DNA of 64,000 nucleotides from Saprospiraceae bacterium. GTDB taxonomy: Bacteria; Bacteroidota; Bacteroidia; Chitinophagales; Saprospiraceae. The stretch covers positions 1,438,501-1,502,500 of the forward strand of contig JADKFX010000001.1 in NCBI GenBank assembly GCA_016717265.1, given 5' to 3'. Shown here piece by piece: positions 36,037 to 47,200 of the stretch (positions are counted from its first letter, which is position 1; every line of letters begins with the position of its first letter). The notes under the pieces were generated by a model that was not told the DNA's origin, searched no databases, and worked only from the letters and a program-made list of their open reading frames with translations. A program made the position numbers and the translations under genes.

Positions 36037-36684
36037 GTGCTGAAATTTAGAATTTTAATTATTCTCAGTTGCCTTGTTTTATGCCAAATAGTAAGTGATT
36101 CTGCATCCTATCAGTATCCACAAAATTTTGCAAATAAAAAAACAGCAGTGGAATGTCTCTTTCAAAATTGTGGATTGGAAGGGCTGATAAGTTTTGATGC
36201 ATTTTCAAAGGCTATCGAAGGTTTTGAGAAATATCATCCATTAAAGTCCATTCTTGCGATTTGCGATTTTACAAAACCATCTGATCAGAATCGGTTTTTA
36301 GTGATCGATTTAGAACATAAAAAACTTATCTTAAATTCATTAGTTGCACATGGTAAAAATTCAGGTGATCGATTTGCAAATTATTTTTCAAATCAAATGC
36401 ATTCACTTAAAAGCAGTCTTGGCTTTTATCGAATAGGTCAGGAAATTATAAGTCCAAAACATGGAAAAGCAATTTTATTAGAGGGACTTGAAAAAGGTAA
36501 AAATGATCTGGCGCGTAAACGGGAAATTATAATTCACGGTGCGCAATATGTAAGTACTGACTTTATAAAGAAAAACGGTAGGCTTGGAAGAAGTTATGGG
36601 TGTGCAGCACTACCTGTTGAAATCATGAATACAATTGCGCCTATTCTATCGAATGGTGCTTTATTGTATATTTATAACAATTGA
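36037..36684 (+). CDS. Murein L,D-transpeptidase catalytic domain protein (YkuD_2 type)
   Basis: This 215-residue secreted protein has a signal peptide (MLKFRILIILSCLVLCQIVS). The mature part matches the short YkuD_2 family: FLVIDLEHKKLILNSLVAHG, then KSSLGFYRIGQEIISPKHGK, REIIIHGAQYVS (His167) and GRSYGCAALPVE (catalytic Cys189). Such enzymes are expected to form or edit 3-3 cross-links in peptidoglycan, or to tether proteins to it, in the periplasm. The start is a GTG: TGA at 36028-36030 is in frame just upstream, and the nearby ATG is in another frame with an early stop. A second, unrelated-length L,D-transpeptidase gene follows after 64 bp. Confidence 0.85.
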   Translation: MLKFRILIILSCLVLCQIVSDSASYQYPQNFANKKTAVECLFQNCGLEGLISFDAFSKAIEGFEKYHPLKSILAICDFTKPSDQNRFLVIDLEHKKLILNSLVAHGKNSGDRFANYFSNQMHSLKSSLGFYRIGQEIISPKHGKAILLEGLEKGKNDLARKREIIIHGAQYVSTDFIKKNGRLGRSYGCAALPVEIMNTIAPILSNGALLYIYNN

Positions 36685-36748
36685 TTTTATTTTTTAGACT
36701 CCATATTTTTACAATTTAAATGAGCGTATGCAGCGGGGTAATAAAAAA

Positions 36749-38410
36749 ATGAAATTTGTTATTTATAGTCTATTTTATTTTATAATTGTATTCCTGTTTT
36801 CAACCATTCATTCCTGTAAAATTTCTAATAAAAAGAAAGGAATAACACAAGACAGCAGTCTTTATAGTAATGAAAATTATACCCCTTTGTTTTTAGATAA
36901 AAGCCTCGTTGAAAATTATTTGCAAGCGGATACATCATTGAAAACAATTGCTGACGAAGTGCTTGCATTTTACCATAGAAGAGATTACCAATTTGCCTGG
37001 TTTCAAAATGATGGAGATACTAAATCATTGTTAAATTTTTTAAATTTACTCGACAATTATAATTATACATTCGCAGACACAAGTATAAATAGTAAGCCTA
37101 TTCGCAGCTATCTTGAAAGTGTTGCATTAGACTCCACTTATTTTCGGCGGAATCTTGATGACATGGATAAGATTGAATTGTTATCTACGGTTACTTATTT
37201 TCAATATGCCAGGAAAGCATACAGTGGATTAGAAAAAGATCCGAAGGATTTGGAATGGTATATTCCCCGGAAAAAGAAAAATTATCAATTGTTGATTGAA
37301 CGCATTACGTGTTCTGATGTGGAACTTGAGCCATATGAACCTGTCAACGAATTCTATAGGGCACTTAAAAAGCAATTAATAATCTATAGAGAATTGTTGG
37401 ATAGAAAATCGTGGCCTGTAATATTAGTGGATTCTTTTCCATTAAAATTTGGTGATACTGCAACTTCCTTAATTTTTATCAAAGAAAAACTATCTTGGTT
37501 AGGAGATTTTAATAGTTTTGATAGTACCCCAATTTTTTCAGATAGTTTGCAATCTGCGGTTAAAAAATTTCAGTTTAGAATGGGATTAATACAGGATGGT
37601 GTAATAGATTCATTTACTTTACTGGAGTTGAACAAACCGCTTGAGGAACGGATTAAACAGATATCTATTAATATGGAGCGATTGCGTTGGATGCCAGATT
37701 CAATTCCTCCGGATTACATAATAGTCAATATTCCTGATTTTAATTTGTATGTATATAAATCGAATCAATTCGTTTTTAAAATGCCCGTTGTAGTTGGCAA
37801 GAATATTACAGAGACTTCGATTTTCAGCGGACAAATGACGCATATTGTGTTCAAGCCTTACTGGAATATTCCAGCGAGTATAATTCAAAATGAGATTTTA
37901 CCTCGCATTAAAAAAAATCCGATGTATTTGGAATTAAATGGTATGGAGGTTTTGTCGGGTAGTCAAATTGTTGATCCTAATTCTATTTCCTGGAAAAAAT
38001 ACAATACTTCAATACCCTATACAATTCGTCAAAAGCCAGGATTAAAAAACGCACTCGGAAATGTAAAATTTTTATTTCCAAATTCCTATAGTATCTATTT
38101 TCATGATACACCTGCTAAAAACTTATTTGCTGAAAACGCAAGGGCATTTAGTCATGGTTGCATTCGTTTATCGGATCCAATGAAATTGGTAAATTATATA
38201 TTACGTGACGATATAAATGGAACCGAAGAACGCATTCAGGAATACCTTTCCAAGAAAACAGAAACCTGGGTTCCTATTCATCCAATTCCTGTTTTTATTT
38301 GTTATTTTAGTTCATGGGTTGATATCAATGGATTGCTGCATTTTCGCAAGGACATTTATGGTCATGATAAACGTTTAAATTCTGAAATTTATAATATCGC
38401 TCCATATTAG
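36749..38410 (+). CDS. L,D-transpeptidase, YcbB/LdtD-type
   Basis: This 553-residue protein has a hydrophobic N-terminus ending in Cys23 (FSTIHSC), a possible lipoprotein signal. It then shows the YcbB order: a scaffold domain, a peptidoglycan-binding segment around SLQSAVKKFQFRMGLIQDGV, and a YkuD catalytic domain starting MRWMPDS-like (RLRWMPDSIPPDYIIVNIPD). Catalytic residues lie in YSIYFHDTPA and in ARAFSHGCIRLSDP (His469, Cys471). It forms 3-3 cross-links in peptidoglycan. The ATG at 36749 is chosen over one 21 bp upstream, because it begins the signal directly. It probably shares a transcript with the preceding L,D-transpeptidase. Confidence 0.88.
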   Translation: MKFVIYSLFYFIIVFLFSTIHSCKISNKKKGITQDSSLYSNENYTPLFLDKSLVENYLQADTSLKTIADEVLAFYHRRDYQFAWFQNDGDTKSLLNFLNLLDNYNYTFADTSINSKPIRSYLESVALDSTYFRRNLDDMDKIELLSTVTYFQYARKAYSGLEKDPKDLEWYIPRKKKNYQLLIERITCSDVELEPYEPVNEFYRALKKQLIIYRELLDRKSWPVILVDSFPLKFGDTATSLIFIKEKLSWLGDFNSFDSTPIFSDSLQSAVKKFQFRMGLIQDGVIDSFTLLELNKPLEERIKQISINMERLRWMPDSIPPDYIIVNIPDFNLYVYKSNQFVFKMPVVVGKNITETSIFSGQMTHIVFKPYWNIPASIIQNEILPRIKKNPMYLELNGMEVLSGSQIVDPNSISWKKYNTSIPYTIRQKPGLKNALGNVKFLFPNSYSIYFHDTPAKNLFAENARAFSHGCIRLSDPMKLVNYILRDDINGTEERIQEYLSKKTETWVPIHPIPVFICYFSSWVDINGLLHFRKDIYGHDKRLNSEIYNIAPY

Positions 38411-38476
38411 TTGAAAAAAAGTGGATGTATATTTTCATTCAGAATAAATCCAATTTAATTTTAAAGTCTCATTTTT

Positions 38477-40075
38477 TTAGTGTTTCATTGTTTTTTCCTT
38501 GAAACCATCATGCACCACTATTTTATATGTTGAAGTATATGCTTCGGCTTGTACCATCAGAAAGTATATTCCTGGAACAGTAGGTGATTTTATTTCATAA
38601 ATTTCATTCCATATTTCAAGTGCTATTTTATGTTCTATAATTTTATTTCCTGAAATATCAAACCAACTATAATTTGCATAATTAGAATTGTAAATACCTT
38701 GAATCCTAATATTCGTTTTGCCCTCCGGTGAAATTGGATTCGAAATTAGAATTTCTGTGGATTTGTTATGTAGTAAATTATTTTGAATATTTGAAAAAGA
38801 ATTTGATATTTCAGTTTTTGATAGCAAAGGATCAATTTGCTTAATTGGAATTTTAAAAAATTCAATAGATACAAGATCACTGTCCGTGCATTCTTTTGAA
38901 CTTGCAAACCATTCTAAAGTATAATTTCCATATTTTGTTACCGTAATCCTTGATTTTGGGTCTGAAGGATTTGAAAAATTAACATTTCCTGGACCCGATA
39001 TTTTTGTCCATATTCCAGATTGTGCGATGTCTGCGTTCATTTTTGTTTTTAATCCTAAAACTTTAAAATCGCGACCTGCATTTGCCGCTTTGTAAATTTT
39101 AAATTCAACAATGGAATCGAATTTGCAGCAATTTAAATCCGTAAATTGTTCTCTATAGAATCCTTCTCGATTAATTCTTTGACTATGCCATTTATAACCA
39201 CCGGGATTCACCTCGCTCCAACAAAGCGATCTTTGGACCCCAGCTTTGTCAGCAATTGGACGCACTTTTACAGTTGCACATTGGGGTCCTTCTTGAGAAC
39301 AAATAGATCCACTTATTAGATTTCCTATATATGCAGTTACACAAAGTACAAAATCACCTTGAACTGGAAAATCCAAGTGCAGTTCATTGCTATTTCCTCC
39401 AACTTCATCACCATCTAAGGTCCATACGAAATATGGATTACAACCACCAGGTAGTGGGTTTACAAAAAACAATACATTGCAAGTTCCTTCACAAACCGGT
39501 TGAATAATTCTACTTGGTACATTATTAATATTGGAAAGAGGTGGTAAAATCGGAGGATCTCCTCCTATTGTATTTATTGTAAAGTCGCACACATCTCCAG
39601 AGCAACCGTCTAACCAAAAATAATAGGTTTTACAAGGTGTTAAACTTGCATTTATAGTTTGTAAGCTATTCGGAGGTGAACAGGGTATTGATTTGCATAC
39701 AATTTCTTCTCCGCAATTACAGTCTCCCCAGATTCCAAACTGTAAACCTTGTAAAATTTGGCAGCTTCCAATGGTTAAAGAAATTGTTACATCGCCACCT
39801 TCTGATACAAAAGCCCACCAACTCGTATTAGAACCTTCACCACCCTGAGAACATAGCGGATTGCACGGACTTGCAATGGTGCTGGAATTATTACAGGTGT
39901 AACCATTTAATTCCTTCAACGAACATAATACAGATGCCCCCTGGCAGGTTTCAGACATAGGAGGTGTACATTGCCCATGTGCCTTAAATTCTAAAAGTAC
40001 AAAAATCAAAATCATAGTAATAAATAATGTGATCAGATTTCTGGAATGTAAATAGAGCAAACAATAGGAACTCAT
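38477..40075 (-). CDS. Secreted Cys-rich protein with T9SS type A-like C-terminus
   Basis: This 532-residue protein has an N-terminal hydrophobic segment (LITLFITMILIFVLLEFKAH) before GQC, used as a signal peptide. A second ATG sits at residue 21. Residues about 35-170 form a Cys-rich domain of a type common in Saprospiraceae secreted proteins (ETCQGASVLCSL, SWWAFVSEGGDVTISLTIGS, CDFTINTIGG). A PKD-like segment with AGRDFKVLGLKT and ISGPGNVNFSNPSDP follows. The last about 85 residues resemble a T9SS type A domain (NISWFDISGNKI-like, VPGIYFLMVQAEAYTSTYKI), with nine extra residues at the very end. Export through T9SS is likely but less clear than for the other cargo genes. Function unknown. 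Confidence 0.75.
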   Translation of the reverse strand: MSSYCLLYLHSRNLITLFITMILIFVLLEFKAHGQCTPPMSETCQGASVLCSLKELNGYTCNNSSTIASPCNPLCSQGGEGSNTSWWAFVSEGGDVTISLTIGSCQILQGLQFGIWGDCNCGEEIVCKSIPCSPPNSLQTINASLTPCKTYYFWLDGCSGDVCDFTINTIGGDPPILPPLSNINNVPSRIIQPVCEGTCNVLFFVNPLPGGCNPYFVWTLDGDEVGGNSNELHLDFPVQGDFVLCVTAYIGNLISGSICSQEGPQCATVKVRPIADKAGVQRSLCWSEVNPGGYKWHSQRINREGFYREQFTDLNCCKFDSIVEFKIYKAANAGRDFKVLGLKTKMNADIAQSGIWTKISGPGNVNFSNPSDPKSRITVTKYGNYTLEWFASSKECTDSDLVSIEFFKIPIKQIDPLLSKTEISNSFSNIQNNLLHNKSTEILISNPISPEGKTNIRIQGIYNSNYANYSWFDISGNKIIEHKIALEIWNEIYEIKSPTVPGIYFLMVQAEAYTSTYKIVVHDGFKEKTMKH

Positions 40076-40787
40076 ACTATTGAATTTAATTTATTTTAAA
40101 ATAATTTTTGTTGCCAATTTTTTAATTAAAGCATTTCTGAACGAATATACTTATTTGTATCGAAGTCTATTAGAACTTTAACATATAATCAGTGGGCAAA
40201 ACCTAAATCTGCAGAACGGAAGGGAGCCTATTTTAACATTTTACAATTGTTTTTCATACAAGACTCTTTGCACTTAAGTAAAATTTATAATCTTTGATTA
40301 AACTCGGTATTCTGCTTCAATAGCAATTTGGTCTGATTTAGAATCGGTGTTATAGAAACTATGCAAAATTTTAAATTTTGGAGTAGTCGATAAGAATCGA
40401 AAAATTCAATTGCTTCCTATTTCAAATTTTCTGCAGCTTCAAAGCGTGCATAAAAGCAGATAAAATAAGGCTTATAGAACATAAATATTTATGGATATTA
40501 ATGATTTAAATATTTATAATAATTTGAAATACAGCATAATAAACATTATTATAAAAATATATGTAAATAAATTGTAATATGTAACAATTCTTTGTAATCT
40601 TTGCTCGTCGGATATGATTATCCAATGAGATTTATATGAATTTCAATAAATATCAAAGGCCGACCAGTTAGAATTTAAAAGACCTGTTGTCTTTAATTTT
40701 CTTGCTGATTTGATGTGTTAGTTCACAAGAATTGCCAACCAATTATAAAGTATAAGAATTTTTTTTCGACTACGGGTACTTTGTTTT
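40076..40787. other. Long AT-rich intergenic region upstream of the sigma-54 site
   Basis: About 710 bp separate two divergent units. A small hairpin AAAGAC-CTGTT-GTCTTT lies at 40678-40694 and is followed by AATTTTC. No tRNA, coding frame or exact TAnnTTTG element was recognised. The length would leave room for binding sites of an enhancer-binding activator, but none can be identified by eye. Confidence 0.4.
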
Positions 40788-40802
40788 TGGCACAATAATT
40801 GC
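40788..40802 (+). promoter_or_regulatory. Candidate sigma-54 (RpoN) promoter, TGGCAC-N5-TTGC
   Basis: TGGCAC at 40788-40793 and TTGC at 40799-40802 are separated by exactly 5 bp. The GG and GC dinucleotides (40789 and 40801) are therefore 12 bp apart, as required for -24/-12 recognition. The predicted start of transcription is near 40814, 17 nt before the ATG of the 118-codon ORF and about 490 nt before the giant gene. All ten core positions match the consensus in a very AT-rich setting. Confidence 0.6.
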
Positions 40803-40830
40803 GAATTATTAAACAGTCTTAGTCTCGAAT

Positions 40831-41187
40831 ATGAAAACTACAATCAAGTCCTTTCAAGGACTGGTATGTTTATTATGCAATGTAAAATTGCAAATAATAA
40901 ATGCAAGTGCTCACTTGTATATTTGGATTGGTTATCCAGTATTCTCCTCATTAAAATGTATTCAACAAATTTATAAATTGAAATCGGAATTCTCCGATTC
41001 CAGGATATATCATAGTGCTTTAAATGATTTTAATTTTCGGATTGCAATTTCATATGTAAGCAATCCATTGGACTATTTATATCCTTCCCATCAACAAATA
41101 CAAGTTTCCAACTATAATAATAAGAAATTAATATATAATTCTAATCGAATGTTTTTATTGATGAAAATCAAAGAACATTCTATTTAA
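40831..41187 (+). CDS. Doubtful small hypothetical protein
   Basis: This open frame of 118 codons starts with an ATG 17 nt after the predicted sigma-54 transcription start. The peptide (MKTTIKSFQGLVCLLCNVKL at the start) matches no family I know, has no signal peptide and is rich in Asn, Ser, Ile and Tyr, as random AT-rich sequence would be. It precedes the giant surface-protein gene on the same strand by 112 bp. It could be a real short protein, or a spurious frame in the leader of the giant gene's transcript. Only its position speaks for it. Confidence 0.3.
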   Translation: MKTTIKSFQGLVCLLCNVKLQIINASAHLYIWIGYPVFSSLKCIQQIYKLKSEFSDSRIYHSALNDFNFRIAISYVSNPLDYLYPSHQQIQVSNYNNKKLIYNSNRMFLLMKIKEHSI

Positions 41188-41299
41188 CATTTTATAAATA
41201 ATAGTAAACTGAATCAAAAGAAATTCGGAAATGAAAATTATAAATGACTTATATCCGAAAATTTAATTGACAAATTTAGAAGTACGCATTTTCAACAAA

Positions 41300-44200
41300 A
41301 TGATAAAACAAATATCTCAACTTTCAAAAATTAATACCATGATTAATTTATTTCCGAATTCTGGAAGACTTAACCAAACTTCTTTTTCTATGCAAAACCT
41401 TTTTAACTGGTTGCCAAAATCAATTTTTATATTGATTGCATTCAGTGCAGGTTTTTGTCAAAACCAAATTGCAGCACAGGAAGCACTAAGACCTGAAGCA
41501 GCAATGGAAGCTAAAGTAAAACAGACACTAAAGCAAAATGCTGAGTTAATCCGTTTTATGGAGAATAAAGGACAACTTAATAATAAGGATATCCTTTATT
41601 ACTTAGAAGGAAAGCAAGGTACGGTATATATTGAAAAGAACAAAATTCGTTTTGTTGCTAAAGAATATGTCACAAAACTTCGTGAAGACAAGAAAGAAAC
41701 CGAAAGATTTCTTACAGGTATTCACAATTTTACAGTTCGTATGGAAGGCGCAAACCCTGAGCCAAAACTTAAATTGGGGAATTCGTTTTCTACAAATTAC
41801 AATTATTTCTTAGGTGAAAAATCCAGTGATTGGGTATCTGGTGTGAGAGCTGCAAAAGATCTTACCTTAGAAGATATTTATCCGGGTATTGATATTCGTC
41901 TATATAGTAATGCGGATGGTTCTCTTGAGTTTGACTGGATCATGGATGCCGGTGCAGACTTCAATAAAATTAATATGTTATTTGAAGGACAAGATAAATT
42001 GTCTGTTGGAAGAAGTGGAGAATTAAAAGTTGGATTGCGTTTTACAGATGTGAAGTTTAATGTTCCAGAATCTTATCAGGTAACAGAATCTGGTAAACAA
42101 CTTGTAAATTTTGCATTTAAAGCAGATGACAATAGAGTTACATTCAAAACAAAATCAAAAATTGATCCTCAGTATCCATTAATTATTGACCCAGTTTTAA
42201 GTTGGGGTACATTTATGGATGGTAATGATCCGGATTTTGACCAATATTTATTTGGTATTCAGGTAGACCCAATTGATGGTACTGTTTATTGTGCTGGAGC
42301 TACCAATCGTCAAATTTCAACAAGTTCACCACCTTATGATGCAAATGGGTATTTAAATGTAATTACTGGCTTTGGTACGGGTGCAAATCCTCGGGTAGCC
42401 ATTGTATATAGAGTGAGTAGCTCAGGAAATGATTTAATAGATTTAACACTTTATGGACCAAATTCAGTTGGTGGCAGCGATCAGGTGGCTGCATATGGTT
42501 TAAGTTTATCTGATAATCGGGTGTTTATTAGTGGTAGAACGACTGTTGATTTACCAATGACTGGTGGTCCATTTGATGGAACCCGTGATGGTAATGATGG
42601 TTTTGTGGCAATATTTTCTAGAAATTTAGGAACCTTGCATTACTCCACTTATATAGGTAGTTCTGGGGCAGAAGATGTTGGAGTACCTTCTATTCGAGCA
42701 ATTAATGATAATACCTATGTATTATGCGCAGCAGTTACTGCAGCATTGCCCGGAGCATATATCAGTGGAGGATCTGCAGATGGAACATTTGGAGGTACAA
42801 GTGAAGGTTATGTTGCAAAGTTTAATACGAACAATATTTTAGAGTGGGGTACTTATGTCGGAGGTTCTGAAGAAGAGACTTTAAATGATGTTGAAGTTTT
42901 TACTGATGGTAGAGTAGCTTTTGGTGGTTGGGGTAATAATACAGATGCCAGTATGACTGAATTTAGTCCGGCCTCTTCTGGTTCAAATAACAATGGAAAT
43001 TTAGATGGTCTTATTGGGGTTTTGACGGATGACGGCAGTGCTTTTAATTACCTTGAAGAAATTGGAGGTGGAAATGCGGACAAGATTAATGATGTTGAAA
43101 TTATAAATGGTATTATGGCCTTTACAGGTGCTGCCGAAAGCGGCTTTCCAACAACAGCAGGGGTAGTTTATCCTAGCAATGCTGGAAATATTGACATGAT
43201 ATTAGGGGTTGTAAACACAAATGGTGGATCTGGTTACAAAGCAACCTATTTTGGTGGATCTGGGGCCGATAGAGGAGCTGGTGTGCAAAAAGTTTTTCAG
43301 GTGCAGTGTGATGGAACAGAAGAAGCATTTCTTTTGGTTTTTGGAACCTGTGAATCTGGAATCCCAACAAAAAATATAAATGGGGATCCATTTTTTGATT
43401 CTTCAAATAATGGTGGTTTAGATATGTTTTTTGCAGGATTTAATGATAATTTGACAACCTTAAATTACGCAACAAATATTGGAGGTCAATACAACGACTA
43501 TTTAGGAGATACAGGAGATCCAAGAGGTGCAAATCATTTATGGGTTAAAGGAGCCAATATTTATGTTGGTACCACTACACATAGTGCTTCGCATTCACCT
43601 ACCATTGTAAGTGGTGGATTTGATACCGGAAAATCAAATACAGCAAATCCAACTTCGGATGATACCCATGTACTTTTCTCAATTCTTTTTAGTTCCCTTT
43701 TAGAATCAGATTATAGTGATGCACCCGCAAGTTATGGTGCACCATCGCACACTTTAGATTGTGCACATATTCGAATCAATACTTTGGATTCTGAAGCTGG
43801 AGCTACTCCAGGAGTCAATGCAAATGGAGATGACTTAGCAGGTTTGGATGATGAAGATGGAATCAGTGTATTTCCTGTATATCAAGCTGGCGGACCTCAA
43901 ACAATCAGTATAACAGCGAATGGTATATTAAATACTACCGGATTTTCAGCTACTTTGTTTGGTTGGATCGATTTTAATAATGATGGAATGTTTTCTGCAT
44001 CAGAAGCTGCTACAGTTTCAGTTGCGAATGGTTTCTCAGGATCCAAAACATTAATTTGGACAGGGGTAACAGTGGCTGGTACACCATCCAATCAATATTT
44101 AAGATTGCGTCTTACTTCAAATGCATTAAGTGATGACGGTTCAACGGCTTCTTTGGATGAACGTTCAACGGTGTCAGCTGGAAATGGTGAAGTAGAAGAT

Positions 44201-47200
44201 TATTATATATGCGTGAAGCCTACAGCCGGTGTAAATAAAACAGTTTCTTGTGCTATATTACCTGGTGGCTCAGCCACTATGACAGCAACAGGAACTGGAA
44301 CCTGGGCTGCTAAAGCAGGAAATCCAGGTACTGCTACTATTACGAATACAAGTTCACCAACTACAACAATAACAAACTATAGTGTAGCAGGTGATTATTT
44401 TTTCATCTGGACAAATTCAACAGGTTGTGCTACAGATACCGTAATTGTATCCGTTACTGCCAAACCAAATGCAGGTACAAATAAAACTTTAACCTGTGCG
44501 GAATTGCCAGGTGGATCCGTTACGATGTCAGGAACTGGAGCTGGAACCTGGACTGCACAAGCTGGTAACCCAGGCACCGCAACCATTACAGATGATAACG
44601 ATCCCGTTACAACGATAACAACGTTTTCAGCTGCTGGTACGTATAATTTCATATGGACCAATGCAAGCAATTGTACAGATACCGCAAGTGTTACCGTAAC
44701 TGCAAAACCAGATGCTGGTGATGACAAAACGGTAAGCTGCGTGATTACATTCCCAGGGGGTTCCACAACAATGAATGGAACTGGGACTGGAACCTGGACT
44801 GCACAAGCAGGAAATCCAGGAACTGCGACAATTACAAACGCGAGTTCCCCAACAACAACGATAACAACATTTAGTGCCGCAGGTACTTATAATTTTATTT
44901 GGACCAACGGATCTTGTAAAGACACAGCAAGTGTTACTATTACTGGTAAACCTAATGCTGGTGTTGATAAAAACGTAAATTGTGTTGCAACGTTCCCAGG
45001 TGGTTCAACTGTAATGGCTGGAACAGGAACGGGAACCTGGACTGCACAGGCAGGAAATCCAGGCTCTGCAAACATCGTTACACCATCTTCTCCAACAACA
45101 ACAATAAATACATTTACAGATGATGGAGATTACTTCTTTATTTGGACGAACGGTACTTGTACAGATACAGCGAAAGTTGTTGTAACTATGAAACCAAATG
45201 CTGGTGGTAATCAAAACGTAAATTGTGTAGCTGTTTTCCCAGGTGGCTCGGCTACTATGGCTGGAGTAGGAACAGGAACCTGGACTGCCCAAGCAGGAAA
45301 TCCAGGAACCGCGACAATTTCAACTCCTGGTTCACCAACTACTAATATTATTAATTTCAGTGCTGCAGGGACTTATAATTTTATTTTTACGAATGCAAGT
45401 AATTGTACAGATACAGCAAGTGTAATTGTGACTGGAAAACCAAATGGTGGAGTAGATCAGAATGTAAGTTGTGTAACTTCTTTCCCTGGCGGTTCAGCAA
45501 CAATGGCAGGATCCGGGACTGGAACTTGGACTGCACAAGCAGGAAATCCAGGAACAGCAACAATTACAAATTCAAGTTCGCCAACAACTACTATAACTAA
45601 TTTTAGTGGCGAAGGAACTTATCATTTTATATGGACTAATGGGGCATGTTCAGATACTGCAAGTGTGAATGTATCTAAAGGACCTATTGGTTCGGCAACA
45701 CCTCAAACAATTTGTAGTGGATTTACTACAAGTGTAGCCTTAAATTCTACAATACCAGGTTCTACTTTTACCTGGACAGCAGCTTTGCAATCCGGTTCAA
45801 TTACTGGTTTTAGCAATTGTGCTGGAGCTTGTGGAACTACAATTTCTCAAACCTTAACGAATACATCAAATGCAGTTGCAGGTGTTGTAAGATATACAGT
45901 TACACCAACAGCACCAAATGGTTGTATTGGTAATCCATTCACAGTGGACGTTACTGTAAATCCAAAACCTGTAGGTTCTGCTTCAAATGAATCTATATGT
46001 AGTGGTGGAACTACGAATGTTTCACTGAGTGCTACCGTTCCAGGAACTACATTTACCTGGACCGCTGCACAACAATCCGGTTCAACAATTACTGGGTTTA
46101 GTAATTGTGCGTCAAGTTGTGGTATTACAATTTCACAAACTTTGACAAATACGAGCAATGCAAATCCAGGAGTAGTTCGATATACCATTACACCAACGTC
46201 TCCAAATGGTTGTATAGGAAATACTTTTACAGTAGATGTTACGGTAGATCCAAAACCTCAAGGTTCGGCTGCTCCTCAAACTATTTGTAGTGGTTTCACT
46301 ACCAGTGTTGGTTTGAGTTCAACAGTTGCAGGAACAACATTTACTTGGACAGCGGCACAACAATCTGGTTCTGCTATAACAGGATTCAGTAACTGCGGTG
46401 GTGCATGTGGTGCCACGATTGCTCAAACCTTAACGAATACAAGCAATGCCGCAACAGGTGTTGTTAGATATACAGTCACTCCTACTACTCCAGCAGGATG
46501 TATTGGCAATGCCTTTACAGTAGATGTTACCGTGAATCCTTTACCGATTGTAACGGTTGCAACAACACCTTCCTGTATCGCTCAAAATAATGGTACTGCT
46601 ACCGCAAATGTATCTGGTGGCTTAGCACCTTATTCTTATAACTGGAATAATGGCCAGGTTACTCAAATTATTTCTGGCTTAGGAGCAAGTACCTATTCTG
46701 TTACTGTAACAGATGCTAACGGCTGTTCAAAAACTGCTAATGGCGCAGTTGTTGAACAAGGAATTTCAAGTTTAACTGCAGTTCCTGGTCCTTGTAATTC
46801 TTCAAATAATACCTATAGCCTTACAGGTTCTATGGTCTTATTAAATGCACCAAATTCTGGTACTTTAACAGTTAGTGTTGGAGCCACGCAACAAGTATTC
46901 AACGCTCCATTTACAAGTCCTCAAGCCTACGTTTTAAATGGTTTAATAGCAGATGGTGCTGTACATACAGTGACTGCTATTTTTAGTGGTGGAACGAATT
47001 GTTCTAAATCAACAAACTATACTGCACCTGTTAATTGCTTACCAATTATTACACATACTAAGAGTTTCACTTCTGCTACGCAAACTGGAGCTTATACTTA
47101 TGATGTTGTTTATAAAATTAATGTTAGTAATAGCGGTGGTGCTGGACAATATGACTTAAGTGATTTTCCATCATTCGATGATGATATTGCAATTAATAAC

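Noticed and set aside
40678..40700. Small hairpin with a short T-rich tail as a terminator or small RNA
   Set aside because: Only six pairs, a broken T-run, and no gene ends just upstream on that strand.
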